DNA of 64,000 bases from Eutreptiella sp. 'Long Island Sound 2002' (GCA_964036045.1 OZ038383.1:33189394-33253393); one strand, 5' to 3'. Numbered from the stretch's first letter, positions 32,028 through 42,830 are shown. The notes: a model not told the origin generated them from the letters alone. Numbers and translations are program-made.

Positions 32028-32868
32028 TACAAGCCCCGGCCCCGATTGCCCGAGGAGCACGCTGAGCCCCCGAAGGCCCCGGTGGCGACCAGCCCGCAGG
32101 CACCGGTGGTGGACGGCCGCCGAGTGAGGCCGGCAGTGTGCGCAATGAGGGGTCCCGGCGCTCTGGACGTTCGGGAGGCAGCGAGGCTAGCACCGCCACG
32201 GGGCATCTGGCGCGCGAGGTGGTGGTGCCCATGCCGTCCCGCGACGAGTTGGGCGACGCCCACACCGACCCCCCCCTGGACCGGGTCACCCTGGCCGCCA
32301 GGCAGCCGGATCCGGCCGGGACCCAGCAGGTGCCGCCCGGGCCCGATGGGCGGCAGCGGCACCTCAGTACCGCGTGGGACATGGTCTTGGAGTCCCGGGG
32401 GGTGCAGGGCACCTTCCGCATCTCCTTCCCCTGCCCCATTGTGGTCAGGAGGGGGGCCAACCTGATTGCGGGGCAGGAGCCGGTGGGCATGTTTGCCTAC
32501 CGGCTTGCGAGTGGGCACTGGCGGGTGCAGACCGGGGTGTCGCGGATTGGGGAGGAGGGGACGGTGACCACGGCTGGGGTCTTTGGTCTGAATGTGCTCA
32601 CGGGTTGGGACCAGCGGAGGCCGGAGTGGGCGGACGTGGCATGGCTTGCCATGCGCGTCCATGTGGGGAGGCAGCGGAAGATGGGGGTGGCTGACGTCAT
32701 TGACGTCGAGGAGGACGAACCCCCCACCAGCAAGCGGAAAGGGCGCCCCCAAGGGGACACGGAGCCTCCCCCCCCCCCTAAGCCCCGCGTACGGCCACCG
32801 CGGGGGAGCGGGCGGTGCGGGCGGAGCAGGCGGAGCCGGTGGCGGGGCGGGGGCAGAGGGGGGTGGTA
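32028..32868 (+). pseudogene. G1 long gene, inverted segment, second part
   Basis: The plus strand continues the exon cut at 19437: YKPRPRLPEEH, a proline/glycine-rich linker, then GTFRISFPCPIVV and VLTGWDQRRPEWADVAWLAM, then SKRKGRPQGD, a basic nuclear-signal-like patch. It matches 61604-62460 of G2. Where G2 has TAG (62420-62422) this copy has CAG. At 32868 the sequence switches to reverse-oriented dioxygenase DNA. Confidence 0.72.
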
Positions 32869-34573
32869 CGGCGAGGTCGGAGGCCGGGGCCGACCGGGAG
32901 ATGAAGGTGGGGTGGAAGGGGCAGGTGGGGGGCCCTGCCGGGACCGACTCGGGGGGTCGGCCAAGAGGGCCTGGGCAGCATCCCCCTCCCACAACCCCAC
33001 CCTCCCAACCGCCTCCTTCCCCACCCACAACACTTGGTCCACGCTGGGGAACTCCCAGCTGGACAAATCCCCAGCAACGTCCAGGGCCTCCTTGGGGGGG
33101 GTGGCGTCCAAGTGTGTGGTGTTGGCCTGGTGGTGTTTCTGTCGGGGGTCGGGGGTCCAAAAGTTAAAAAGAGCCCCCTGCAGCCCATCCTTGGAGTCGG
33201 GGAGGGCAGGCAATCCATGGTGGCGGCTGGTGGCCACCATCAGCAGCATGTCCCCCCGATGCAGCTCAACGGTGTCCCAGTGCGCCTCCCCCGCCTCCCC
33301 CAAGGCCGTCCCCGCCTGCACCGCCACCTGGTAGTCCTCTGACAAGCAGAGGAAGCTACTCAGGTGGCACCCCGAGACCTCCCTGTTGTGGGGGGGGAGC
33401 ACCTCGGGGTGGGTGGCGACGTCGGCCGCGTGTGGGGGAGCTGCGGCCCACTCCCCACACTCGCCACGATGACGCTGCCCGGCGTCATTGGGTGGAGGTC
33501 CCCAACCCCAGGGACACTTTCGGTGAGGTGGGGGTGTAACTTCTTGAAGAGAGGCCCCCCCTCCCCCGACCCCAAGTTGCTCTTGCTTTGCCAACGCCGG
33601 GGGAGCCCAGGATCCTTGGCCTGCTCCTCACTCCGCGCGGCGTTGAAAAGGAGCTCAAAATTTTTTGCGACGACTTTTTCGTCGCCGCTGCCCCACGCCT
33701 TCATCACCTTGTTCCACCCCACCTCACAATCCCGTGCCTCCACAAGCCCCCGAAGCACAATGTAGCCGTTCCCATCAACAAAGTTGAGGGGCGGCTGAGA
33801 GGGGCCAACCCTGTCGGGGGCGGGGTCAGGGCTGCCCATCACCCCAAAAGGGGGGTCGGGAAGGGGTTCGGTGCGGAGGGGGGTTGCACTTGGAATTAAA
33901 GGGGGGGGCGCATGAGGCACCACGGTACCATTGCAAAGAAGTTGTGCTATAGAAGGTGGGGTGGGTGACGTCGGGGACGTGCACCTGGGGGGGGATGGTG
34001 GGATGGAAAGGGGCGATGCCCAAATCATCCCACCACTGGGGGTTGGCAAGGTGCCAAGAAAAGGGGAAAAAAGAATGGTCTGCCGGTGCACCTGCAGCAA
34101 GATCCTGCAGGCACACCATATCGCAGTGGGGGGGGGGGGGTATGGACGAGGTTAGTGGTGGGGTACACCTGGACGTGGGTGTCCTTAGGCTTCCCCACAG
34201 GGTTAGTCCTCATGGAGTTGAGGAGCTGGTCAACACTCGAGGGGAGAGGGATTAGATGGAGAAATTTAAGGGAGGGGAGTTGGCGGCGCAGTTCCCTCCA
34301 CAAGGTTGTGGCCCATCCCCTCCCCCCGAGGTAGGAGTTGCGGGTGGGGCTGCGCATGTCGATGTGGATGACCTCGGGGGAGGGGTCGAGGGATGCTGCC
34401 CAACCCACGACGTCATCCACCCCCATGGATGCATGCAGTGCCCCCGACCCGTACGTCGCCTCCTCCAATTGATGGTGGGCGACGGGAAGGGCTTGGTAGT
34501 GGGCGAGGGTGTCGGCTGCGGGGTCGGGGCGCGAGGCCAGGCTGGCGAGCTGGGACATAGTCTGCTGGGACAT
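32869..34573 (-). pseudogene. G1 dioxygenase gene, 5' part, HxD site frameshifted
   Basis: ATG 34573 opens MSQQTMSQLASLASRPDP. Following frames give SLKFLHLIPLPSS, then NFVDGNGYIVLRGLVEARD, the usual entry strand of a phytanoyl-CoA-dioxygenase-like fold, and VAKNFELLFNAARSE. The upstream frame reads PQLPHT and then changes at the HxD motif (HTD in G2), after which GCHLSSFLCLSEDYQ and RGDMLLMVATSRHHGLPAL continue in a second frame. Other frame changes precede it. The gene is a pseudogene and its 3' continuation is inverted. Confidence 0.68.
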
Positions 34574-34637
34574 GATTCAAAGAGAAGAATGCGAAGGCTT
34601 TGAGAGCTGTGACAGACCGAAAGAGTGGAAAGGAGGG

Positions 34638-34958
34638 GAAATTCGTGCGAAATTCGTACCAAATTCGTACGAAATTCGTGCGAATTTCACAGTCTTGGGA
34701 ATTTGTGAACCTAGCGTGAATTTATGCGTGAATTTGGGTGCGTGAATTTCACATTCACGCAAATCTCACCAAATGTGTTGAACCATGCGGGGACTTTGAA
34801 CCTCTAAATTGCACATATTTGTTGGATCTTACTTTGGGCGAAGGTAGCACGACAAAAGCACACGATAGCACCAAGTTACGAGCAAAACACAGCAAAATTG
34901 GGTGAAATTCACGGTACCGTGAATCTCGGATTCAAACGGCCGGTTCACGAAGGGTACA
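34638..34958 (-). other. G1 right terminus with array
   Basis: An array of TTCGTACGAA and TTCGTGCGAA (34638-34698) lies upstream of the dioxygenase ATG, then 260 bp of conserved subterminal DNA up to the TIR. This terminus type recurs at 35934-36279, 47715-48052 and 58986-59330. Confidence 0.85.
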
Positions 34959-35630
34959 TACACCACCGTGCCGGCCGTGCAGCGCACGCGGCACCGGTTG
35001 GTCGCCTCGGGGGGGGGAAGCCACCACCGGTGGATGTGCGGAGTGAGGCGGACATCCGCTCTGGCCGCCTTGGTGGTGGGCCCCGCGTGCGCGTGGTCGG
35101 TGGGGGTCAGAAACAGCCCCGCAGACATCCCCTCTTGCAGGAGGAGGATGTCCCCCACGTACGGCACCGGGGGGTCCAACGGCTGCTCAGCCTGCGACAC
35201 AAAGCAGACTGGCCGGGGGATCGCGTCGGGAGTGAGGACGTCCTCCTCTGCTGCACAGTTGTGGGTGGGCGGGGGGGGGCATCCGCATCCGCCGGCGCGG
35301 CTGGCCTCTCCTCCGCATCCGCCGGCGCCTCCGGCATGTCCTCCTCTTGGGGATCAGGCACGGGGTCGGCCTCCTCTGCCGCACTCTGTGGGGGGGGGGG
35401 CGGCATCCACATCAGCCGGCGCGGCCGGCCTGTCCTCCGCATCCGCCAGCGCCTCCGGCATGCCCTCCTCTTGGGGGGCAGGCACGGGGTCGGTCGCGGG
35501 GACTGCCTCAGCCTCCTCAGACCCCTGGTCGAGGGGGCTGAAGTTCAAACTGGCCTCTGTGACCAGAGGAGACTCGACTGCAGCCCCCTCGGCCAGAAGC
35601 CCAGAGGGCATCACGGGAAGACGTTGTTGA
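34959..35630 (-). pseudogene. D1 long gene, middle part with acidic tandem repeats
   Basis: The minus strand begins near 35614 (PSGLLAEGAAVES), contains two copies of a 35-residue acidic repeat (DPVPAPQEEGMPEALADAED and DPVPDPQEEDMPEAPADAEE), then AEQPLDPPVPYVGDILLLQEGMSAGLFL to CRVRCTAGTVV at the G1 site. The second repeat copy and the next segment are in different frames. It joins 36280 upstream and 8030 downstream. Confidence 0.58.
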
Positions 35631-36279
35631 TTACGCTCCTATGGTTTGACCCAATGGACCCCCCAACCCACCCTCATGCATCTACTAGCAACTATCACCT
35701 TTGCCCTTCCCAACAACTGTGTGAGCAAGTCAACAATGGTTCGACCCCAATGGACCCCCCACCACTGCATCCACTATCACCTATAACCAATGCCCCTCCC
35801 AACAAATTTGTGAGCAACGCAACAAAGATTAAGAAATGTAATGTGCAATGTTTTGATTTGATCTACAAAACAAATTGTTCAATATCCAATGTGTGCAACA
35901 AATAGCAGTGACAAGACAAAATTGGGGCCGATTCGTACGAATTCGCACGAAATTCGCACGAAATTCGTACGAAATTCGTACGAATTCGTACGAAATTCGT
36001 GCGAATTTCACATTCTCGTGAATCTGTGAATCTAGCGTGAATTTATGCGTGAATTTGGGTGCGTGAATTTCACATTCACGCCAATCTCACCAAATGTGTT
36101 GAACCATGCGGCTACTTCAAAACTGTAAATTGCACACATTTGTTGGATCTTACTTTGGGCGAAGATAGCACGACAAAAGCACACAATAGCACCAAGTTAC
36201 GAGCAAAACACAGCAAAATTGGGTGAAATTCACGGTACCGTGAATCTCGGATTCAAACGGCCGGTTCACGAAGGGTACA
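35631..36279 (-). mobile_element. Short family G derivative
   Basis: One G terminus (TIR ending at 36279, array 35934-36006) followed by 300 bp that matches 48053-48510 of G3 in reverse, except for a 145-bp insertion there. The other end has no TIR and lies near 35631. No coding sequence. Confidence 0.7.
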
Positions 36280-36443
36280 ACTGTTCATCAGCTCCGTTAC
36301 ACTCTCCGGCTCCACGGTCATTATGCGCGACCGGTAGCCGACGGGTGCAAACGGGATGAACAGTGCCCGGCCAGGCCCGCCCGCACCGCGATGGATCACC
36401 GTCCCGCGGAGGAGCATCACGCTGCGAAAGGGTTGGATAACAA
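36280..36443 (-). pseudogene. D1 dioxygenase, strand with distal histidine
   Basis: The minus strand reads VIQPFRSVMLLRGTVIHRGAGG then GRALFIPFAP: the distal iron-ligand H and the R of a 2-oxoglutarate dioxygenase. It continues the gene from 36999 across H2. Confidence 0.65.
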
Positions 36444-36998
36444 TATTCCTTTGTCTACGACGTAGATGACGAAATGGGCGCTTCTAGGGGTCGGGAAAAA
36501 CACCCTTGTTTTTACAGCGCTTCTGGGGGTTTTTGAGGTAGCCCGACGCACTCGCGCATGAGTTTTTATGCGGTTCAGCCACTTTCAAGGAGAAAAGCAC
36601 TTTGCATGTTGCCTCTAGCTTTGCTTCCACCGTTCTTAGCGTCGTATAGGGGTCGTTTGTTGGCCGCGTTTTCTACGTTCCGCTTTTGTGCTTCCGGTGG
36701 TGCTTCTGGAAGCGAGTCCCTCGTTTTCCGCGTTATCCGCGTTATCCGCGTTCTGGTTTTCTGCTTCTGGTTGTGCTTCTGGAAGCGTTTTCCGTGTTAT
36801 CCGCGTCATCCGCTTTCCGGTTTTTTGCTTCTGGTCGTGCTTCTGGAAGCGTTTTGTGCGTTTTCCGCGTTATCCGCGTTCCGGAGCGTTACGGAGTGTT
36901 ATTGTCGTTGTGCGCGTTCTCCTAGCTTACAGGGATAACGTACGGAGCGGAGGCGGGAGCGGAGGCCCAAAAATGGCGCTTCTGTAGACAAAGGAATA
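36444..36998 (+). mobile_element. H2, short non-autonomous family H element
   Basis: The ends TATTCCTTTGTCTAC and GTAGACAAAGGAATA are inverted repeats; boundaries are uncertain by about 3 bp and a TA duplication is possible. The interior is made of TTATCCGCGTT/CTTCTGGAAGCG repeats like those in the H1 intron. No gene. Confidence 0.75.
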
Positions 36999-37088
36999 TC
37001 CCATCGATTCGCAGCGTGATAGCCCCCCTGTGTGCCCGGGCACACTTGGAGGGACTTGGACGGGGGGGGAGGTGGTGAGGGGGATGAA
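36999..37088 (-). pseudogene. D1 dioxygenase, short segment between H2 and the MITE
   Basis: Removing the MITE and one AA joins ...CMVV to FIPLTTSPPVQVPP in frame, as expected for the strand after the HxD motif. Confidence 0.5.
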
Positions 37089-37321
37089 TGGGGTGTCCCA
37101 CAGTAAGGGGGTGCATAGTAAGGTATCCTTATGTGAGCCCCCCTTACTATGGAGCACTTTTTGTGGGAGATGGTGTCTCACTCCCTATACCCCCTCAATT
37201 TGGGTGTGACGAATACATTTTGACCCACATCACATTGTATCTAAACCAAAAAGGGGGCAAAAGTCGGGCAAAACTAGTAGGATCAAGCTGGTATCTGACC
37301 CCCTTACTGTGGGACACTCCA
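37089..37321 (-). mobile_element. Family M MITE, 233 bp, reverse orientation
   Basis: Starts TGGGGTGTCCCACAGTAAGG and ends in the complement of TGGAGTGTCCC. AA flanks both sides (37087-37088, 37322-37323). Confidence 0.92.
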
Positions 37322-38493
37322 AACACGACCATGCAGTGCAGTGACTGTTTCATTAACGGTGCAAAATCGCGGTGGGGGATCTGGAAGCCCTTCCAGGGTT
37401 CTGCCTCCCACCGCTCGATGATCTTGGGGCACAAGGCCTCAAGTCCCTCCAGCGGTGGGAGGGAGAACCCCAGCAGGGCCAGAACTGCCTGCTAGAGGTC
37501 GTCCGGGAGCCAGTGGGGGACGCTGGAGACCGTCGTCTGATAGCGCCCCCCACCTTCCCCGGGGGCTTGGAGGTCCACCTCCTCGAGCATCGACGGGTTG
37601 AGTTCCACCGTGGCGAGCTCCACCAGTCTGGCCCACAGATCCTCAGGGATGATGCGGTCATACTGGCGGTAGCCCGCCGCGGCAAAACCCTCCTCCGTGA
37701 CGATGGGGGGGTTGGGGATGTCGTGGGTGGCGACGGGGTAGGAGTTGTGGAAGGAGGGGTGGGGGCAACCCATGCCAAGCATGGTGAAGGGGGCGTTGGT
37801 GCTGTAGAGCGTGGGGTGATGTCGGGGATGTGCATGGGTGCGCAGGCGACGGTTGGTGGAGAACTCCGTGGGAGCTACTGCATCCCACGCCTGCACCTTC
37901 ACCGTCTGGTACCGCACGACGGCGTCAGTGGCCGTGCGGTGCGTCCAGCCACTTTTTTTGACTGGATCCGCCCACAGCCACTGCTCCTCGGGGTCGAGAC
38001 CCTTAGACGGCTTCTCCTGCAGCTCGAGAACGTTGACGAACTCTTTTGACGCTGCAGCAGTGCACAGCTTCAGGGTCTTGTTGAGGCCCTCAAGGGTGAC
38101 TTGAGAAAGCTTCAACTCGACCGCGAGCATCGTGGGGTACCGCCCCATCACGGCACAGCAAAACCTGCTAAGAACCCCCCTGGTCAGGGCGAAGTTGACG
38201 CGGGTGGCGTCAATTCGCCAAACCAAGTAGGGATTGCCCGGCTGGTCCCACTTGCCGAAGAGGGCGGCCTCCAGGGGTTCGCGGAGGGGGGGGAGCCTGG
38301 GGAAGGATTCGGCGTCCGGGGGGGTGAGGGTGTAGGGGATGGGAAAATAGCCCGCGGGGAAGTGCTCGGAGCCGACGTTGGCGATGTGGGTGTCGAGCAC
38401 CGCCTGCACCTCGGGGTTGGCGGGGGCAGACGTGGGGTAAGTGACGACTGTCACCTTCTTCCCCTTGCCCTTCTTGGGTTGCTTTGCAGGCAT
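37322..38493 (-). pseudogene. D1 dioxygenase gene, N-terminal part with HxD
   Basis: ATG 38493 opens MPAKQPKKGKGKKV, a basic start like MPGKKSKAK of Z2. About 330 residues follow; the block LGMGCPHPSFHNSYPVATHDIPNP aligns with LGMGCPSPDIAVKYPVSRHPVPDP of Z2. An in-frame TAG (37492-37494) interrupts the frame, after which FQIPHRDFAPLMK shows the HxD iron site (H-R-D, 37366-37374). The enzyme is probably nuclear given the basic N-terminus. Substrate unknown; the TAG and later insertions inactivate this copy. Confidence 0.72.
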
Positions 38494-38583
38494 AATAAAG
38501 TGATGAGATGCCTAGAAGGCAAAGGGAATGCATGAAGGGTGTAAATGGAACACGGGGTGCAAACGAACAGGAAGAATGGGGCA

Positions 38584-38690
38584 GTTGGCGCGCGCCAAAA
38601 CCCGACTTGGCGCGCGCCAACTCAAGAGTTGGCGCGCGCCAACTTTGCAGTTGGCGCGCGCCACGTGCCAAGTTGGCGCGCCAACTTTGA
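38584..38690. repeat. Family D array upstream of the dioxygenase gene
   Basis: Five or six TTGGCGCGCGCCAA/TTGGCGCGCCAA units 90 bp upstream of the ATG. The 220 bp from here to the TIR at 38914 contain no gene. Confidence 0.93.
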
Positions 38691-38914
38691 CTTGGCTTCC
38701 AAAAAGTTGGCTTCGACCCAAAAAACCCACATATTGCAACATATCAACAAAGCAACGCAACCATAAGCTGTAAAATATAGATAGTTCCTCACGTTTCATG
38801 CACAAGGCGTAGCAACAACACAGTGCACAAGTACAAGCAAGTTGAATGCTCTCGACATGGAGTTGACCAGGAGTTGGCGAATGTACAGTATCTGGGGTTG
38901 GCTTCGTAGTTACA

Positions 38915-39196
38915 TCCGCATTCAGTGCTTTCAAGGGTGAGGGGAGGCATCAGTCGTTGAAAAGTGAGATTAGGAAGAGGAGCTTCAAGGGGGGAAGTAA
39001 GAAACGGAGGTCTCGCCTACAGGGGGCACGCCGAGCACTGAGGAAGGGGTGGGCCGAAGTGCTTCGGAACGACAACCTGGACTGGGGGTTGTATGCCAGG
39101 GCATTCAACGTCTGGCAACCTTCTTGGACCCGCCAAGAGGCATATGGGAATGCCAAGCAGTATTGGGAAAGCGTGATGCGTAAGGGGAAGTTGTAG
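38915..39196 (+). pseudogene. Z1 transposase C-terminus
   Basis: The plus strand reads SAFSAFKGEGRHQSLKSEIRK with the candidate catalytic E at 38939-38941, then VLRNDNLDWGLYARAFNVW and a stop at 39196. It is the closest match in the window to the D1 transposase end (SDNLDWGLYNKKFYVW). D1 separates it from its upstream part at 3534-3584. Confidence 0.75.
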
Positions 39197-39781
39197 GGTT
39201 TCTCGCATGTTTGTCGTACAATGTTACAATTCTATTGTGCATACTCTGGAGGTTTGGTGGTGGAATACCACTTGGGCATGTGTGACGGAATGATTGGAAC
39301 AATGCAAAGAAAGATCCCAGCAATTGCCTCCATGGTTGCTTGCACGCATGGCATGCATTGGACCCGGGATGTGGGTTTGTGTTTGCGTATAAGGGGTGGG
39401 GGGGGGTCAAAAGCAGGCATTTACCCTCATTTTGCGTAGGTAAAAGGGGTGTTTTGAGTTCCGAGTGGAAAATACCTGGTAAGTAAAAAGGGCAATTTAC
39501 GCACGCAAAATGGCCTTTTTACGCACGCAAAAACCAAGTAAAATCCCTGAAGCATACTACCAGGCCTCAAAGGTACAAGAGAACACTGCGGGTAGGGGTA
39601 GGGGACCACTGTGCGTGTTTCCAACATATAACATTGGGGCATGGGGGTATTCTTAGCATGCCGGATTTGAATTTCATACTCATTTTTGACCAAAATGATG
39701 TTTTTGACCACTTCCTCATTTTTACCCCATTTTTGCTTCTTATTTTTGCTATTTACTGAGAAACATTACTTCGTAGTTACA
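39197..39781 (+). other. Z1 right terminus with family Z palindromes
   Basis: The end at 39781 is the complement of TGTAACTACGAAGTAA, the same TIR that starts Z2 at 47540. Bases 39428-39540 contain TTTTGCGTAGG and TTTACGCACGCAAAA units. Bases 39299-39580 match 56752-57030. No gene. Confidence 0.72.
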
Positions 39782-39859
39782 ATCGAGCCGCCGGCAGCCC
39801 AGCACAGGCCCCAAATCAGGATAGAAATCGGGGTCGTAACAAATTCTGAATCAGCAGCT

Positions 39860-42830
39860 GTGAAGCTGGCCCTGACCCCCCCCCCCCCTCATGAAGCTAC
39901 AGCTTCAGCATTTGAAAAAAAGATGGGTCCTAAGAAAAATGGTGGTCCAAGCCAGTTCACACAATGGAGACCCGAAGCCGGTTCACCGGATTGAAATTGC
40001 GCAACCAGTTCAAACAATGGAGGTCCGAAGCTGCTTCAAACAACGGTGCTCTCAGGCGGTTCACACCACGGAGATCCGCAGCTGGTTCACACAATAAGGA
40101 CCTCAAGCGGGTTCGTATCAATGGCAGACAATGATGATCCAAGCTAGTTCACGCAATGGAGACCCCAAGCTCGTTCACGCAATGGTGATCCGCAACAGGT
40201 GCACGATATGGAGATCCAACCCGGTTCACACGATGGAGATCCGAAGATGGTTCGCACAATGGGGATCCATGGCGGGTGCACAAAAGGGGGGTGCGCAACG
40301 AGGTCACACCATGGAGATCCGAAGCCAACTAAAAAAAATGGTGATGCAAGCCGGTGCACACAATTGTGATCCAAGCCACTTCAAACTAGAAATCCGAAGC
40401 TAGTTGATACAACGGAGGTGCCCAGCCGGTTTACACAAACGAGATCCCAGGCCAAGTAAAACAATGGTGATCCAAGCGGTTTCACACAATGAGGATCCAA
40501 GCTAGTTCACAAAATGGACATCCGCGGCCGGTTCAGATAATCGAGATCCACAACCAATTAACACAATGGTGCTCCAAGGCGTCTCACACAATGGAGATCT
40601 GAAGCCAGTTCATACGATGGAGTTCCTAAGCCGTTCACACAATGATGATCCAAGGTAGTTCACACAATGGAGATCCCATTCTAGCTCACGCCATTGGTGA
40701 TCCGCAACTAGTTCACAATACGGAGATCTAAGCCTGTTAACACAATGGAGATCCGCAAATGGTTCACACAATGGAGACCCGAAGCCGGTTCACACGATGA
40801 ACATGCGCAGCCAATATACACAATGGATCGAAGGCAATTCACGCGATGGAGATCCAAGCCGGTTAAAAAAATGGAGAACCGCGGCCGCTTCACAAAATGG
40901 CGATCAGAGCCGGTTCACACAATGCATATCCGAAGCCGCTTCACAATATGGGGATCCAAGCCGCATCGCACAAGGGAGATCCAAAGCTGGATCCGACGAT
41001 GGAGACCCTAAGCTGGCTCACAGAATGAAGATCGGAACCCAATTGACACAATGGTGCTCCAAGGCTTCACACAATGGAGATCCGAAGCCGGTTCACAGAA
41101 TGCACATCCGCAGCCGGTTCAAACAATGGTGATCCGAAGCCGGTCCACACAATGGTGCTCCAAGGCGTTTCACACAATGGAGATCCAAAGCCAGGTCACG
41201 CAATAAGGATGTGAAGCCGGTTCATACAATGGAGATCCTAAGCCGTTCACACAATGATGATCCAAGCTGTCAACAAGAGACGGCGGCAAAAACAGGCAAA
41301 GAGAAAGCTGATCACACGGCCATTAACTGCATAAGGTGCAAACAAGTGGGTATGAGACCATTCTGCTTCTTCCTATCCAGTTCGTTTTCGCTTTATCTTA
41401 CCATCTCTACATGTAGTGACTCACTCTAGCAACCAATTTAGGGCAAAAACTTATGTAGTATACTCGTGCAAAGAAAAGCAAACCAAAAAATAGCAAGGCG
41501 GACCCTAGGCTAGTTCACGCATTGGTGATCCGCAGCCGGTTCATAATATTTAGATTGAAGCCGGTTCACACAATGGAGATCCAAGACTAGTTCACACAAT
41601 GGGGATACCAAGCTAGTTTATACAAAAGAGGTGCAAAGCCAATTCCAACCATGGACATCTGAAGGCGATAAGAAAAATGGTGATCCAAGGCGGTTCACAC
41701 AATGGAGATCCGAAGCTGCTTCACAGAATGGAGATGCAAATCTGGGAAGCCGCTTCAAACAACGGTGCTCCAAGGCGGTTCACACCATGGAGATCCGAAG
41801 CCTGTTCACACAAGAAGGATCTCAAGCCGGTTCATACAAATGGCACACAATGATGATCCAAGCTAGTTCACGCAATGGAGACCCCAAGCTTGATCACGCA
41901 ATAGTGATCTACAACATGTTCACAACATGGAGATCCAAGCCGGTTCACAAAATGGAGATCCGAAGTTGGTTCACACAATGGGGATCCATGGTCGGTTCAC
42001 ACAAGGGAGGTGCGCAACGAGGTCACACCATGGACATGCGAAGCCGATTAAAAAAATGGTCATGCAAGCCGGCTTACACATTCGTGATCCTGGCAGCTTC
42101 GGACTATATATCCGAAGCTAGTTGATACAATGGAGGTGCGCAGACGGTTTACACAAAGGAGATCCCAGGCCCAGTAAACAACAACAACAGCAACAACAAC
42201 AACAACAACGACAAGTAAAACAACGGTGATCCAAGCGGTGTCTCACAATGGGGATCCAAGCTAGTTCACACAATAGAGATCCGCGGCCGGTTCAAAATAT
42301 GGAGATCCAAGCCGGTTCACAAAATGAAGATCCGAAGGCGGTTCACACGAGGGAGGTACACAGCCACTTCACACCATGGAGATCAAAAACAAGTTTACAA
42401 AATGGACATCCGCGGCCGGTTTAGATAATCAAGATCCGCAGCCAGTTAACACAATGGTGCTCCAAGGCGTCTCACACAATGGAGATTTGAAGCCAGTTCA
42501 TACGATGGAGTTCCTAAGCCGTTCACATGATCCAAGGTAGTTCACACAATGGAGATCCCAAGTTGGCTCACGCAATGGTGATCCGCAACCAGTTCACAAT
42601 ATGGAGATCTAAGCCTGTTAACACAATGGAGATCCGCAAGTGGTTCACAGAATGGAGACCCGAAGCCGGTTCACACAATGAACATGCGGAGCCGTTATAG
42701 ACAATGGACATCCAAGGGGGTTTAGAATAATGGTGATCGAAGGCAGTTCACGCGATGGAGATCCAAGCCGGTTCACAAAATGGAGAACCGCAGCCGCTTC
42801 ACAAAATGAAGATAGAGTGCAGCTTGTGCA
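39860..42830. repeat. Degenerate minisatellite, about 28-31 bp unit
   Basis: About 90 imperfect copies of a unit like AAGCCGGTTCACACAATGGA followed by GATCCG. Non-repeat DNA interrupts it at about 41270-41510, and a (CAA)n tract lies at 42178-42212. ORFs across it are repeat translations only. Confidence 0.93.

Larger units (their letters stand above)
8031..34958 (-). mobile_element. G1, family G large transposon inserted in D1
   Basis: The left end is TGAACCCTTCGTGAACGGCC at 8031; the right end at 34958 is the reverse complement of TGTACCCTTCGTGAACCGGC. Both are flanked by TA (8029-8030 and 34959-34960), a 2-bp target duplication. About 7 kb is original: transposase, long dioxygenase/coiled-coil gene and TTCGTACGAA arrays. 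The rest is C2, a MITE, and F1 with its own nested elements. A 1.4-kb internal segment is inverted relative to G2. Confidence 0.87.
3585..38914 (-). mobile_element. D1, family D large transposon carrying many nested insertions
   Basis: Ends are TGTAACTACGAAGCCAA at 3585-3601 and its reverse complement at 38898-38914. The flanking dinucleotides are TT (3583-3584) and TC (38915-38916), consistent with a 2-bp target duplication with one later substitution; the interrupted host ORF supports the boundary. Own sequence is the dioxygenase/coiled-coil gene and a transposase, both minus strand, plus four TTGGCGCGCCAA-type arrays. Nested in it are G1, a short G derivative, H2 and a MITE. Subterminal DNA 3602-3823 and 3902-4139 shows no gene. 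Confidence 0.78.

Noticed and set aside
35200-35630. Plus-strand alanine/proline-rich ORFs near 35000-35900
   Set aside because: They are shadows of the acidic repeat in the minus-strand D1 gene.
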